A stretch of DNA of 32,862 nucleotides from Acidobacteriota bacterium (GCA_013289955.1 JABCYZ010000046.1:1-32862), one strand, 5' to 3'. Shown: positions 1 to 8,230, numbered from the stretch's first letter. Numbers and translations are program-made. Notes: generated by a model from the letters alone, not told the origin.

Positions 1-1
1 A

Positions 2-109
2 GACTACTTCGATCGCCTGAACCCAGAAGGCCTGCGCAGGCGCTTAACCAGACGGCTCGAAGGCCTGGGCTTCAAAGTGACCCTGGAGCCCTCAGCTCAA
101 GTCGCCTAG
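2..109 (+). CDS. C-terminal fragment, possible transposase
   Basis: An open frame enters from the left edge and ends at TAG 107-109, giving 35 residues rich in Arg and Leu. It starts DYFDRLNPEG, continues with a basic RRLTRRLEGLGF stretch and ends in VTLEPSAQVA. From memory, this pattern of an aromatic-Asp start, a basic RRLxxLG helix and a VTL strand resembles the tails of some bacterial insertion-sequence transposases. That is recollection, not a search result. It does not look like MreD, the membrane protein that often precedes mrdA. Only the tail is visible, so the family is uncertain. Confidence 0.4.
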   Translation, partial: DYFDRLNPEGLRRRLTRRLEGLGFKVTLEPSAQVA

Positions 110-551
110 AAGCGATTTTCTAAGGAATAAATCATGGCCCTGCGGTCCGCCATCGCCCGGCTCAGGTACGTCGAACGGAACCGTCTGGAACTTGCTCCTA
201 TCCCTTTCCCCGCCTCCCGCCCTTCCTTCCCGGAGCCGGTTCTCTGCAGGGTATTCCCCAGGCAACTGTCCTTCAGGACGGCTTGCGGCCTCTTGGCCCA
301 AGTGCTACGGTTAAAAATGACTTAGCTGTGTGGATGCAGCACGAGTCCGGCAGTGCTTCGGGAGCCCCGGAGGAATTTTTCGAATTCTTTTTTCGAAAGA
401 ACTTTTCCACGGACATTTCGAAACCCACGCTGCAAATTTTTTCGTGACGCGAGCATATCCCGGCTTCTCGCGGGACGGGCGACGATTCGCCCTGAGGAAC
501 GCGCCGTCCGTTTGACGAGCGCAACAAAGAACACTCGCGCGCGGGGTTTTC
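110..551. other. non-coding stretch upstream of mrdA
   Basis: No convincing gene is present; the short open frames here have no ribosome site and no recognisable product. The right part is AT-richer than its surroundings and carries three TTCGAA copies at 379-384, 392-397 and 417-422. No clear sigma-70 promoter was found by eye. The stretch should hold the mrdA promoter, because the mreBCD genes often found directly upstream are absent. Confidence 0.5.
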
Positions 552-2513
552 GTGTCGTACTGGTTTCGCAACGACAATCGTCTGCCACAGGCCAGGCTGG
601 CCATCGCTTCCTACGTCATCGTGGGCATGGTCGGACTGTTGCTCCTCGGCTTCTGGAAACTTCAGGTGGTCGACTCCGATAAGTACGGTCAAATGGCCGA
701 GCGCAATCGCGTTCGCTCCATTCCCATCATCGCTCCGCGTGGCCGCATGCTTGATCGCGATGGTCGCGTGCTCGTTGACAACTATCCATCTTTCAGCATT
801 CTTCTTCTCCGCGATGATCCCGCACTCATCGACAAGAATCTCCCTACGATTGCCGATGGCCTGGGCATCCCGCTCAGCGACCTGAAAGACCAGCTCGAAA
901 GCACCAAAAATCTTCCGAAGTTCCAGCCTATCGTCATCAAACCGGAAGCCACCAACGCCGACGTCGCTTACATCGAATCGCACCGCTCTGACATTCCGCT
1001 TCTAGAAATGTTGATGGTCCAGCGCCGGCGCTATTTGCCGGGCGGCTTCATGTCCCACGCGAGCGGATACGTCGGCGAAGTCAGCGAGCAACAAATCGAA
1101 GCCAGCAATGGCCGGCTTCGCCCGGGCGACCTCGCCGGAAAAACCGGCCTCGAGCGCCAGTACAACGATACCCTTACCGGCACCGACGGCATGCGCCGCG
1201 TCGTGGTCAACAGTGTCGGCAAGGAAGTAAAAGAACTCGGGCACCTCACGCAGCAAGAGCCGATTCCCGGGAAACAAATCCAGCTCACCATTGATTACGA
1301 CTTGCAGCAAGTCGCCGAGCAGTCTCTCGGCATGCGCCCCGGCGCCGTGGTCGCCCTTGATCCGCGCACCGGTGAAGTCCTCGCCATGGTCAGCCGCCCC
1401 ACTCCGGATCCCAATGACTTCGCCGTCCGCATTCCCGCCGAGGAATGGAAGGCTCTCAACGACGATCCTCTACACCCTCTGCTGAATCGCGCCATTCAAG
1501 CGCAACTCGCCCCCGGCTCCGTTTTCAAAATTGTCACCGCCACGGCCATGCTCGAGGACCATGTCCCCGAAGAAGGCTTCACAACCTTCTGCCCTGGCTA
1601 CGGAACGTTCTTCGGGCGGCAGTACCATTGCTATGTTTTCTATGCTAAATCCGGGCCGAAATCGCACGGCGTACTGGGCCTGCACGACGCGATTCTGAAA
1701 TCGTGCGACGTCTTTTTTTACAACGTGGGTATGCGCCTCGGAATCGACAGGCTTTCCTATTACGCCAGTAAACTCGGAATAGGCCACAAAACCGGTATCG
1801 ATCTTCCTTCCGAGGAACCAGGCCTCATGCCTTCCCAGGAATGGGTCGAGCGGACTTTTCATCGCAAGTGGTATGCCGGCGAAGTGATTTCTGTAGCCAC
1901 CGGCCAGGGTGCGGTCACCACAACTCCGCTGCAGCTGGCCCGCTTGATTGGCGGAATCGCTTCAGGCGGCGTTTTCAAACAGCCGCACATGTTGAAAGAT
2001 GCCCAGAATGTGGGCGAAGAACGATTCGCCATAGCCGAATCCACCATCGAGAAAGTAACGGACGCCATGTACGGCGTCGTGAACGAGCCCGGAGGCACCG
2101 GCGGGCATTTGAAACTAGCTGGGATCGAGCTCAGCGGCAAATCCGGCACGGCGCAGGTCATCGGCTACGACAAAATGGCGCTGGTGCGCAAAGGTTCGCA
2201 GTATGCCGACAACGCCTGGTTCGTCGGCTACGCCCCCAAGCGCAATCCGGAAATTTGCGTTGCCGTTCTGGTTCAGGAAAGCGGCCAGCATGGCGGTGAA
2301 GCCGCCGGTCCAGTCGTCAGGGACATCGTCAAAGCCTATTACGATAAGAAGGCCAAGAAGACACAAGGCCAACTAACCGCCGATGACAAACAGTATGATT
2401 TAAGCCGTGGCGCGGCGGCGGCGGCATCGGTCCATACGCTGCCCGTTGTGAAGCCTGCGGCCGCAACCGCCGCAGTGCCCGCGCGCGCAGCCAGCGTGGA
2501 CCCGCAGCGTTAA
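552..2513 (+). CDS. mrdA: penicillin-binding protein 2 (peptidoglycan D,D-transpeptidase)
   Basis: PBP2 cross-links peptidoglycan during cell elongation, acting in the periplasm with RodA. The 653-residue protein has one N-terminal membrane helix (about 15-37), a PBP-dimer region from about 53 (IIAPRGRMLDRDGR) and a C-terminal transpeptidase domain. All three active-site motifs are visible: S323-x-x-K326 in LAPGSVFK, S384-C-D, and K530-S-G in GKSGTAQV. KSG instead of KTG is normal for PBP2. The start is GTG 552; a stop lies in frame at 513-515, and a weak GGGG at 543-546 could serve as ribosome site. The C-terminal 40 residues are an Ala/Pro/Val-rich tail. rodA follows after 150 nt. The neighbour and the SCD motif favour PBP2 over FtsI. 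Confidence 0.95.
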   Translation: MSYWFRNDNRLPQARLAIASYVIVGMVGLLLLGFWKLQVVDSDKYGQMAERNRVRSIPIIAPRGRMLDRDGRVLVDNYPSFSILLLRDDPALIDKNLPTIADGLGIPLSDLKDQLESTKNLPKFQPIVIKPEATNADVAYIESHRSDIPLLEMLMVQRRRYLPGGFMSHASGYVGEVSEQQIEASNGRLRPGDLAGKTGLERQYNDTLTGTDGMRRVVVNSVGKEVKELGHLTQQEPIPGKQIQLTIDYDLQQVAEQSLGMRPGAVVALDPRTGEVLAMVSRPTPDPNDFAVRIPAEEWKALNDDPLHPLLNRAIQAQLAPGSVFKIVTATAMLEDHVPEEGFTTFCPGYGTFFGRQYHCYVFYAKSGPKSHGVLGLHDAILKSCDVFFYNVGMRLGIDRLSYYASKLGIGHKTGIDLPSEEPGLMPSQEWVERTFHRKWYAGEVISVATGQGAVTTTPLQLARLIGGIASGGVFKQPHMLKDAQNVGEERFAIAESTIEKVTDAMYGVVNEPGGTGGHLKLAGIELSGKSGTAQVIGYDKMALVRKGSQYADNAWFVGYAPKRNPEICVAVLVQESGQHGGEAAGPVVRDIVKAYYDKKAKKTQGQLTADDKQYDLSRGAAAAASVHTLPVVKPAAATAAVPARAASVDPQR

Positions 2514-2570
2514 CCGTAGGTCTCGGTCTTTAGGGTTTATGTTGTTTGAAATACTTGGGAGCAAAGGGCA

Positions 2571-2649
2571 AGTCGACAGAAAAAGAAAGCCAGCGACAGG
2601 CAAGATTCCGAAGCCCTGCCTGTTGGCTTTGGGCTGTTGGCCGTCGACT
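2571..2649 (+). repeat. nested inverted repeat between mrdA and rodA
   Basis: An outer pair AGTCGAC (2571-2577) / GTCGACT (2643-2649) encloses a strong inner hairpin. The inner arms are GCCA plus ACAGGCA (2589-2592, 2596-2602) and TGCCTGT plus TGGC (2617-2627), with a 3-nt bulge and a 14-nt loop. There is no T-tract, so it is not a classical terminator. It ends 15 nt before the rodA ATG, so it could influence mRNA processing or rodA translation. That role is inference. Confidence 0.5.
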
Positions 2650-2663
2650 GTCAACTTCATACC

Positions 2664-3752
2664 ATGAACGACGCACCCGGCACCCGCGACTACGACTGGT
2701 GGTTACTGGCCATTCTCGCGGCCATCTGCGCTCTCGGCGTTATCGAGATCTACTCCGCCACCCACGGCAGCTCCCTTGCGGGCATGCAAAACAAGCAGCT
2801 TCGCTGGCTCCTCATCGGTTTTGTCCTGATGTTCGCTCTCTCCCGCCTCGACTACCACCTCATCCTTGACCAGGCCCCCGTTCTCTACCTCATTGGCATC
2901 GCCGCGCTTATCGCCGTGCTGGCCTTCGGCCACACTCGCTTCGGCGCCAAACGCTGGATCCCTGTTCTCGGCGAGTTTCTTCAGGTGTCGGAATTGGTCA
3001 AATTGATTATAATCATTGTCATGGCGCGCTTCTTTGCCGAAGTGCGCTCCGATGAGCTATCTATCCAGGATTTGATCAAGGCCGGGCTCATCATAGGGTT
3101 GCCCTTGGGATTAATTCTCAAGCAACCCGATCTGGGCACTGCTCTCGTACTCGTGCCCCTGCTGGTTGTTGGCGCTTTTCTTGCCGGGTTACAGTGGAAA
3201 CACGCCGCGGCCATTGCGCTCATCGGGCTTCTGATGCTCCCCGTCGCTTGGCGCGTCTTGAAGCCTTATCAGAAAGAGAGAGTTACGTCGTTCCTGCATC
3301 CAGAAGAAGATGCCAAAGGCTCCGGCTATCAAGTCCTGCAATCCAAGATCGCCGTCGGCTCCGGTGGTTTCTGGGGCAAAGGGTTTGGCAACGGTACGCA
3401 AAACCAGCTCGGCTACATCCCCGTCCGTTATTCCGATTTCATCATGTCGGCTTGGGCGGAAGAGCAGGGCTTCAAAGGCGTGCTTCTTGCCCTTGGGCTG
3501 TACATGGCTCTTCTGTTACGCTTAGTACAGAATGCCCAGCGCGCGAAAGACCGCGCCGGTATGTTTCTTGTAATGGGCGTCGCAGCAGTGCTTGGTTTTC
3601 ATGTCTTAGTAAACGTGGCGATGGTCATCGGTGCTATGCCCGTGACCGGCATCCCGCTTCCTCTCATGAGTTACGGGGGTTCCGCTACGTTGTTTGTTTT
3701 CCTGGCGATTGGTCTGGTTATGAATGTTCGGCTTCGCCGCTTCGTTAACTGA
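2664..3752 (+). CDS. rodA: rod-shape determining protein RodA (SEDS glycosyltransferase)
   Basis: RodA polymerises lipid II into glycan strands in the inner membrane and works with PBP2. The 362-residue protein is almost entirely hydrophobic helices, about ten, as in SEDS proteins. Family signatures are visible: SELVKL (109-114), KQPDLGTA (153-160), YIPVRYSDFI (251-260) and the C-terminal TGIPLPLMSYGGSA (328-341). Asp258 in the third motif matches the Asp essential for polymerisation in studied RodA proteins. I chose ATG 2664; a TTG nine codons upstream is open but less likely. The gene forms an elongasome pair with mrdA. Confidence 0.95.
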   Translation: MNDAPGTRDYDWWLLAILAAICALGVIEIYSATHGSSLAGMQNKQLRWLLIGFVLMFALSRLDYHLILDQAPVLYLIGIAALIAVLAFGHTRFGAKRWIPVLGEFLQVSELVKLIIIIVMARFFAEVRSDELSIQDLIKAGLIIGLPLGLILKQPDLGTALVLVPLLVVGAFLAGLQWKHAAAIALIGLLMLPVAWRVLKPYQKERVTSFLHPEEDAKGSGYQVLQSKIAVGSGGFWGKGFGNGTQNQLGYIPVRYSDFIMSAWAEEQGFKGVLLALGLYMALLLRLVQNAQRAKDRAGMFLVMGVAAVLGFHVLVNVAMVIGAMPVTGIPLPLMSYGGSATLFVFLAIGLVMNVRLRRFVN

Positions 3753-4122
3753 ATCCGCCGCCAGTCCCGCGCAGGGTATTTGCTTCGGCAAATCCCGCCG
3801 GGTCGGTAATGGTGGCCCCAGCAAGCTTGGGCCATAGGAACAAGGATCTTAGAGTGAGGACAGCATCGTCCGCCGTTGGCCCGGAAGCACTCCGGCAACG
3901 GACCAGCCTCAGAAGCAAGAGGAACTTTCCCTCCGGCTTCGAACGTCAAGCCATCTCGATATCAGTGTGGCCAGCGTGTGTCCCGGTGCGAACCGGGCCG
4001 GCCCCGATTTACTGGACCCCCGACGGGCATATGCTCGCGGCGATGCGTCCTGTCGGCCCTTTGCGGCCGTACAGAAAAGTGACTCCCGGCGCTGCCGGCG
4101 TCACCAACAGTCAGGAGTTTTC
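3753..4122 (+). promoter_or_regulatory. structured leader region of the RNase E/G gene
   Basis: This 370-nt gap has no gene but an unusual density of stable hairpins. They are: GGG-ATTTGC/GCAAAT-CCC with a TTCG tetraloop (3774-3796); TGGCCC/GGGCCA (3813-3834); CCGTTG/CAACGG with inner CCGG arms (3873-3901); CCTC/GAGG (3907-3922); CCCGGT/ACCGGG with a GCGA loop (3982-3997); CTGTCGGCC/GGCCGTACAG (4050-4074); and GTGAC/GTCAC with inner CCGG arms (4079-4104). The last hairpin ends 7 nt before the ribosome site CAGGAG (4112-4117). In E. coli the rne 5' UTR mediates autoregulation by RNase E; a similar role here is inference. No known riboswitch class was recognised. Confidence 0.5.
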
Positions 4123-7100
4123 ATGTCAAAAGAATTGGTTATCTCCGCGGCCTCCCACGAACGGCGCGTCGCGATACTTGAAGAAGGTCAGTTAGTCGAA
4201 ATTTACATCGAGCGCGAAAAAGAGTTCGCCCTCGTCGGCAGCATCTACAAAGGCAGAGTCACCCGCGTCCTACCCGGCATGCAGTCCGCTTTCGTCGACA
4301 TCGGCCTTGATGGCGATGCTTTCCTTTACGTCAGCGATGTTTTCGAAAATCTCGAGGACTACGATCACGGCCACGCGCACACCGATCAACCGGCCGCCGC
4401 GCCCTCGTTCTCGCCCGCCCCTTCAAACGTCGTTGAACTGCTTCCCGGCGAATCGCTAAGCCGCGCCTCTTCCTCCCATGAGCACAAGGACGAGCACGCC
4501 CAGGAAGCTCACGGCGAAGAAGGTTCGCACGAATTGCACGAAGCACACGAAGACTTGCATCACGAGTCTTTACACCAGGAAACCCTCTCTCACGATGAGC
4601 AACCCGGCGCCGTCGAAGAGCAAGCTTCCGAAGGCGAAATCGCCGACGCGCACACCGCCGAAGTCCACGACGATGCGCATCACAACCCGGAGGAGCGCCA
4701 GCCCGAATCCAACGCCTCCGCTCCGCAAAATTTTTCGCCGCACTACAATCCCACGCAGAACTACGCTCCGCGCTCAAGCAGTGGCGGCGGCCAAGGCTAC
4801 GGCCGGGGTGGTGATCGCGGCGGTGACCGGGGCGGTGACCGGAGCGGTGACCGGGGCGGAGACCGCGGTCGTGGCGGCCGATGGGGCCGTCGTGGTGGAC
4901 GCCATCGCGGCGGACGCCCGTCGCAGGGCGCGGGCGCTGGCGGTCGCAATCTCCCGCCTTCCAAATACGCTTCCCCGCAAGGCGGCGATTCTCGCGGCAA
5001 CGAGTCGCGCGGTTACGATAATCGTGGACGCGATCAACGAGGTCCGGAAAACCGCGGCGGCGCGCCACGTGGTTTTGAGCCTCGTGGTCCGGCGCAGCGT
5101 GGCTTTGACCATCGCCCGCCCGAAGCTGCCGGTTCCTCCGCATCCAGTTCTGTCGCGGAAGAACCCATTCTTCTTCCCGGCGAGTCTCTCGCAAAGTATC
5201 GTGGCAAGCCCGCGGCTGCGCCTCCGCCTCCCGTGGCCGAGCCGGAAATTCGCGAACCGCAGCCTGAGTTTGATGACGCGACTCCCCGCGCTTCCAGCAA
5301 TCTCGGAGGGGCTGCCGTTCCTGCCACCGGACCTGCCGGCGGAACGGTCCCTCGCCGCTTCTCCGGCGGACTTCCCCGCTGGCTTCTCGCCGACGCCGGC
5401 TCCGAATCCGAGGCTGCTCCCGTTTCCGCTGACGAAAATATCGGCGTTGCCGCGGACCCTTCCCTTTCCGCTCACGGCGCAAATCCGCCGCGGCACGAAG
5501 CCTCTCCGCTCGAATTGCCTGTATCGTCCGCTTCAGATTCCGCAGCCGTGCGCAGCGAAGCGGAATTGAGCGAACAGCAAGCTGCCTCGCTCGCCTTCGA
5601 ACTTGCCGAAGCAAAGCACGAGGAAACTTCCGATCACGCCAAAGCCGATGCCCTCGCTGGCGGCGCCGATTTCGACGAAGACGACACGGAGGAAATTCAC
5701 ATCGCCCGAGAAACCGAACTTGGCGATGAGGAAGAAGCCGAGGAAGAAGACCGCCAGGAAGAAGCGCACCTCGACGCCGCCGAAGACCAGGCCGCCGCGG
5801 AATCCGAACTCTCCGAGGAAGAAACCGAGGAGGTCGAGGAGCATCGCGCCGCCAATCGGGCCGAATTCGAAGCCAACGCAGCGCACGAAAGCGCCGAACA
5901 CGCCGCCGCTTTGGGCGATTCCGAGCACGTCGTGCACGAACATACGGAACACGCCGGGCGCGAACAGAGCGAACACGAGCAGTCTGAACGCGATCACGCC
6001 GAAGCAGAAGTGATCGAAGCGCATACAGGAGAAATCGCCGCAGGACCGGCCGTCGTCGAAGATGACGTGATCCTGCTCCCCGGCGAAACCCGCGCCCCGC
6101 GCATCGGTGGCGCTTCAGCTCCTCGCGAAGATTTCCCGCGTGATTCCGCACGCATCGGCGGCGGAAACCCTCGCGCGCGTTTCCAGCGCCCACAGCGTGG
6201 GGGACGCGATCGCGGTCGCGGTGGCCGTCCAGACAGCCGCGGCGGCCGTCCCGACCGCGGGCCAGATCGCGGCGGTGATCGTGGAAGCCGTCCTTCCGGC
6301 CCCCGATTCGAACGCCGTCCCAGCGGTCCCGGAGGTCCACGCCATGATCGTGGTCACCGCCATTCCGGTCCGCCGCGCCGTCCCCAGCTCATCAGCGAAA
6401 TGCTGAAAGCCGGCCAGGACGTCGTCGTCCAGATCGCCAAGGAACCTCTCGGCAAAAAGGGCGCCCGCATCACGAGCCACGTCGCGCTGCCCGGCCGCTT
6501 CCTCGTCTATATGCCGACGGTCCATCACACGGGCGTCTCGCGCAAAATCATCTCCGCCGAAAATCGCTCCCGTCTTCGCCGCCTCGTTAGCGAAGCCGGC
6601 AACAGCTACCCTGGCGGCTTTATCGTTCGAACCGCCGCCGGCGGCGCCACCGATGACGAAATCCGCACCGACATCGAATTCCTCGGCAAGAGCTGGAACG
6701 AAATCAAGGAACGCAGCGAGCAGCGAAAATCTCCCGCGTTACTCCATCGTGATCTAAACCTGGTCGAACGCATCCTCCGTGATTACGTCAGCGACGATTT
6801 CACCGGCATCTGGATCGACAACGAAGAGGAATACGGGAAAATCGTCGAATTCGTCAGCCGCTTCCAGCCGAAACTGGTCAACAAGGTCAAGCTCTACACC
6901 AAGGAAACCCCGATCTTCGAAGAGTTCGGCATTCAACACGAACTCGACAAAGCCCTGCGCGCCAAAGTCTGGCTAAAATCCGGCGGCTACATCGTCATCA
7001 ACCACACCGAAGCCCTCGTCGCCATCGACGTCAACACAGGCAAATTCGTTGGCAAAGGCTCCACGCGCCTCGAAGACACCATCGTCAAGACCAACATCGA

Positions 7101-7590
7101 AGCCGTAAAGGAAATCGTCCGCCAAATCCGCCTTCGCGATCTCGGAGGCATCATCGTGGTCGACTTTATCGACATGGAAGAGCGCCGCAATCGCGAAAAG
7201 GTGTTGAGCGCCCTGCAAATGGCTCTGGAGCAGGACAAAGCCCCATCGAAAGCGCTCTCCTTTAACGAGTTCGGCCTCGTCTGCATTACGCGCAAACGCA
7301 CCAAACAAGCCCTCGAGCGCGTTCTCTGCCAACCCTGCCCCTATTGCACGGGTTCTGGAATGGTCAAATCCATTCCCACGCTCTGCTACGAAATCCAATC
7401 CGAAGCACGCAAAATGGCCACCGCCGAACACGAAGGCCCGAATCTGACTCTCCGTGTTCATCCGGAGATTGCGAAAGCTCTGAAGACCCGCGAGTCCATG
7501 CTAATGGACGAGCTAGAGCAAACCTCACACAAACACATCATCATCCAATCCGACGCCACCCTCCACTGGGAGCAATACGACATCTACTAA
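4123..7590 (+). CDS. rng: Rne/Rng-family endoribonuclease with a giant insertion in the S1 domain
   Basis: This is a single-strand-specific endoribonuclease of the RNase E/G family, involved in mRNA decay and rRNA maturation. The start is ATG 4123 with CAGGAG 5 nt upstream; the frame is open for 52 more codons but lacks a better start. The 1155 residues divide into the first half of the S1 domain (about 36-79), a low-complexity insertion (about 80-753), the rest of S1 (about 760-800) and the DNase-I-like catalytic core. The metal-ligand aspartates are D969 in AIDVN and D1014 in VVDFIDM. The Zn-link is C1072-PY-C1075, followed by TGSG. The insertion alternates His/Glu-rich, RGG-rich (about 223-333 and 667-753), Pro/Ser and acidic (about 480-646) blocks, with LLPGE motifs at 106-110, 350-354 and 651-655. 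No E. coli RNase E-like C-terminal scaffold follows the core, so the disordered part is internal. Confidence 0.93.
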   Translation: MSKELVISAASHERRVAILEEGQLVEIYIEREKEFALVGSIYKGRVTRVLPGMQSAFVDIGLDGDAFLYVSDVFENLEDYDHGHAHTDQPAAAPSFSPAPSNVVELLPGESLSRASSSHEHKDEHAQEAHGEEGSHELHEAHEDLHHESLHQETLSHDEQPGAVEEQASEGEIADAHTAEVHDDAHHNPEERQPESNASAPQNFSPHYNPTQNYAPRSSSGGGQGYGRGGDRGGDRGGDRSGDRGGDRGRGGRWGRRGGRHRGGRPSQGAGAGGRNLPPSKYASPQGGDSRGNESRGYDNRGRDQRGPENRGGAPRGFEPRGPAQRGFDHRPPEAAGSSASSSVAEEPILLPGESLAKYRGKPAAAPPPPVAEPEIREPQPEFDDATPRASSNLGGAAVPATGPAGGTVPRRFSGGLPRWLLADAGSESEAAPVSADENIGVAADPSLSAHGANPPRHEASPLELPVSSASDSAAVRSEAELSEQQAASLAFELAEAKHEETSDHAKADALAGGADFDEDDTEEIHIARETELGDEEEAEEEDRQEEAHLDAAEDQAAAESELSEEETEEVEEHRAANRAEFEANAAHESAEHAAALGDSEHVVHEHTEHAGREQSEHEQSERDHAEAEVIEAHTGEIAAGPAVVEDDVILLPGETRAPRIGGASAPREDFPRDSARIGGGNPRARFQRPQRGGRDRGRGGRPDSRGGRPDRGPDRGGDRGSRPSGPRFERRPSGPGGPRHDRGHRHSGPPRRPQLISEMLKAGQDVVVQIAKEPLGKKGARITSHVALPGRFLVYMPTVHHTGVSRKIISAENRSRLRRLVSEAGNSYPGGFIVRTAAGGATDDEIRTDIEFLGKSWNEIKERSEQRKSPALLHRDLNLVERILRDYVSDDFTGIWIDNEEEYGKIVEFVSRFQPKLVNKVKLYTKETPIFEEFGIQHELDKALRAKVWLKSGGYIVINHTEALVAIDVNTGKFVGKGSTRLEDTIVKTNIEAVKEIVRQIRLRDLGGIIVVDFIDMEERRNREKVLSALQMALEQDKAPSKALSFNEFGLVCITRKRTKQALERVLCQPCPYCTGSGMVKSIPTLCYEIQSEARKMATAEHEGPNLTLRVHPEIAKALKTRESMLMDELEQTSHKHIIIQSDATLHWEQYDIY

Positions 7591-7601
7591 CCCTAGCCGG
7601 A

Positions 7602-7627
7602 GCGGGGCTGGCCCCGCACTTTCTTTT
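7602..7627 (+). terminator. rho-independent terminator of the RNase gene
   Basis: GCGGGG (7602-7607) and CCCCGC (7612-7617) form a 6-bp GC stem with a CTGG loop, followed by the T-rich ACTTTCTTTT. It starts 11 nt after the stop codon of the ribonuclease gene. Confidence 0.7.
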
Positions 7628-7648
7628 GGCTAGGCGCCAAACGGGATC

Positions 7649-7682
7649 GAGGGGCACGGCGTGCCGCCCCTCTTTCTTCTTC
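7649..7682 (+). terminator. second, tandem terminator hairpin
   Basis: GGCAC/GTGCC with a 3-nt loop, flanked by GAGG and CCTC arms, forms a GC-rich hairpin that runs into TCTTTCTTCTT. A third small stem, TTTGGC/GCCAAA (7625-7641), lies between it and the first terminator. The tandem arrangement suggests a strong stop before the next gene. Confidence 0.55.
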
Positions 7683-7813
7683 CGTCGTACTCCTCTTTTT
7701 TCCGCGCCGCTTCTCCCGATCCATGCAAGCTCCTCTCTCTCCGCCCCGAATCACTGCCCGCTCCTCCCCAAAATCCTATATAGTTGCGCTTCTCGTCCCC
7801 CGGGAGGTACTCC

Positions 7814-8230
7814 ATGTCTGCCGGGCCCCCTCCATCCACCCCGGAATCAAACAGAGATCTGTTGCTTCGCTTTTTCGATGAGGTCTGGACGCAGGGCCGC
7901 CGCGAATCCATCAAGGAGCTATTTGCCAAAACGGGTGTTCTCCACGATGGCGAAAATCACTTTCGCGGCCCCGCGGAGTTCACTCACTTCTACGACATCA
8001 TGCGCGCGCAATTCGCGGATTTCTCCTTCAAACCAATCGTGTCCCTCGCGGATGGCGACCTGGTCTGCGTTCACTGGTCTTGTACCGCTGTCCACATCTC
8101 CACGCGCACGCCGATGCGTGTCACCGGCATCTCCATCGTGCGTATCAAGGACGGTCAAATCATCGAGGGCTGGCAAAATTGGGATGCCGCCGCTCTAATG
8201 ATTCAGGTTCCCGGTTTATCGCTTCCGTAA
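7814..8230 (+). CDS. SnoaL-like / ester cyclase family protein
   Basis: A 138-residue cytosolic protein with no signal peptide and the look of a SnoaL-like (NTF2-fold) domain. It has an N-terminal helix with NRDLLLRFFDEVWTQG, then HFRGPAEFTHFYDIMRAQF, and late strands containing GISIVRIKDGQIIEGWQNWD. That last motif is typical of predicted ester cyclases and polyketide-cyclase-like proteins. The start ATG 7814 has GGGAGG 6 nt upstream; an open frame ten codons further upstream lacks such a site. Substrate and pathway cannot be told from the sequence. The gene appears to stand alone after the terminators, with 116 nt to the next gene. Confidence 0.8.
   Translation: MSAGPPPSTPESNRDLLLRFFDEVWTQGRRESIKELFAKTGVLHDGENHFRGPAEFTHFYDIMRAQFADFSFKPIVSLADGDLVCVHWSCTAVHISTRTPMRVTGISIVRIKDGQIIEGWQNWDAAALMIQVPGLSLP

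Noticed and set aside
3873..3901. SAM-I riboswitch-like GGCCCG...CCGGCAAC
   Set aside because: The rest of the SAM-I core is missing, and the ribonuclease is not a methionine-metabolism gene.
3982..4019. Cobalamin-riboswitch-like stretch (GGTGCGAA, followed by CCGG and ACTGG)
   Set aside because: Only a short part resembles the B12 core. The other conserved blocks were not found, the downstream gene has no B12 link, and the match is explained by a GCGA-loop hairpin.
4331..6340. Minus-strand open frame of 669 codons opposite the ribonuclease insertion
   Set aside because: The product is extremely Arg-rich and without domains. It arises because the RGG/Glu low-complexity coding sequence lacks antisense stops. 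The forward frame joins two halves of a known enzyme.
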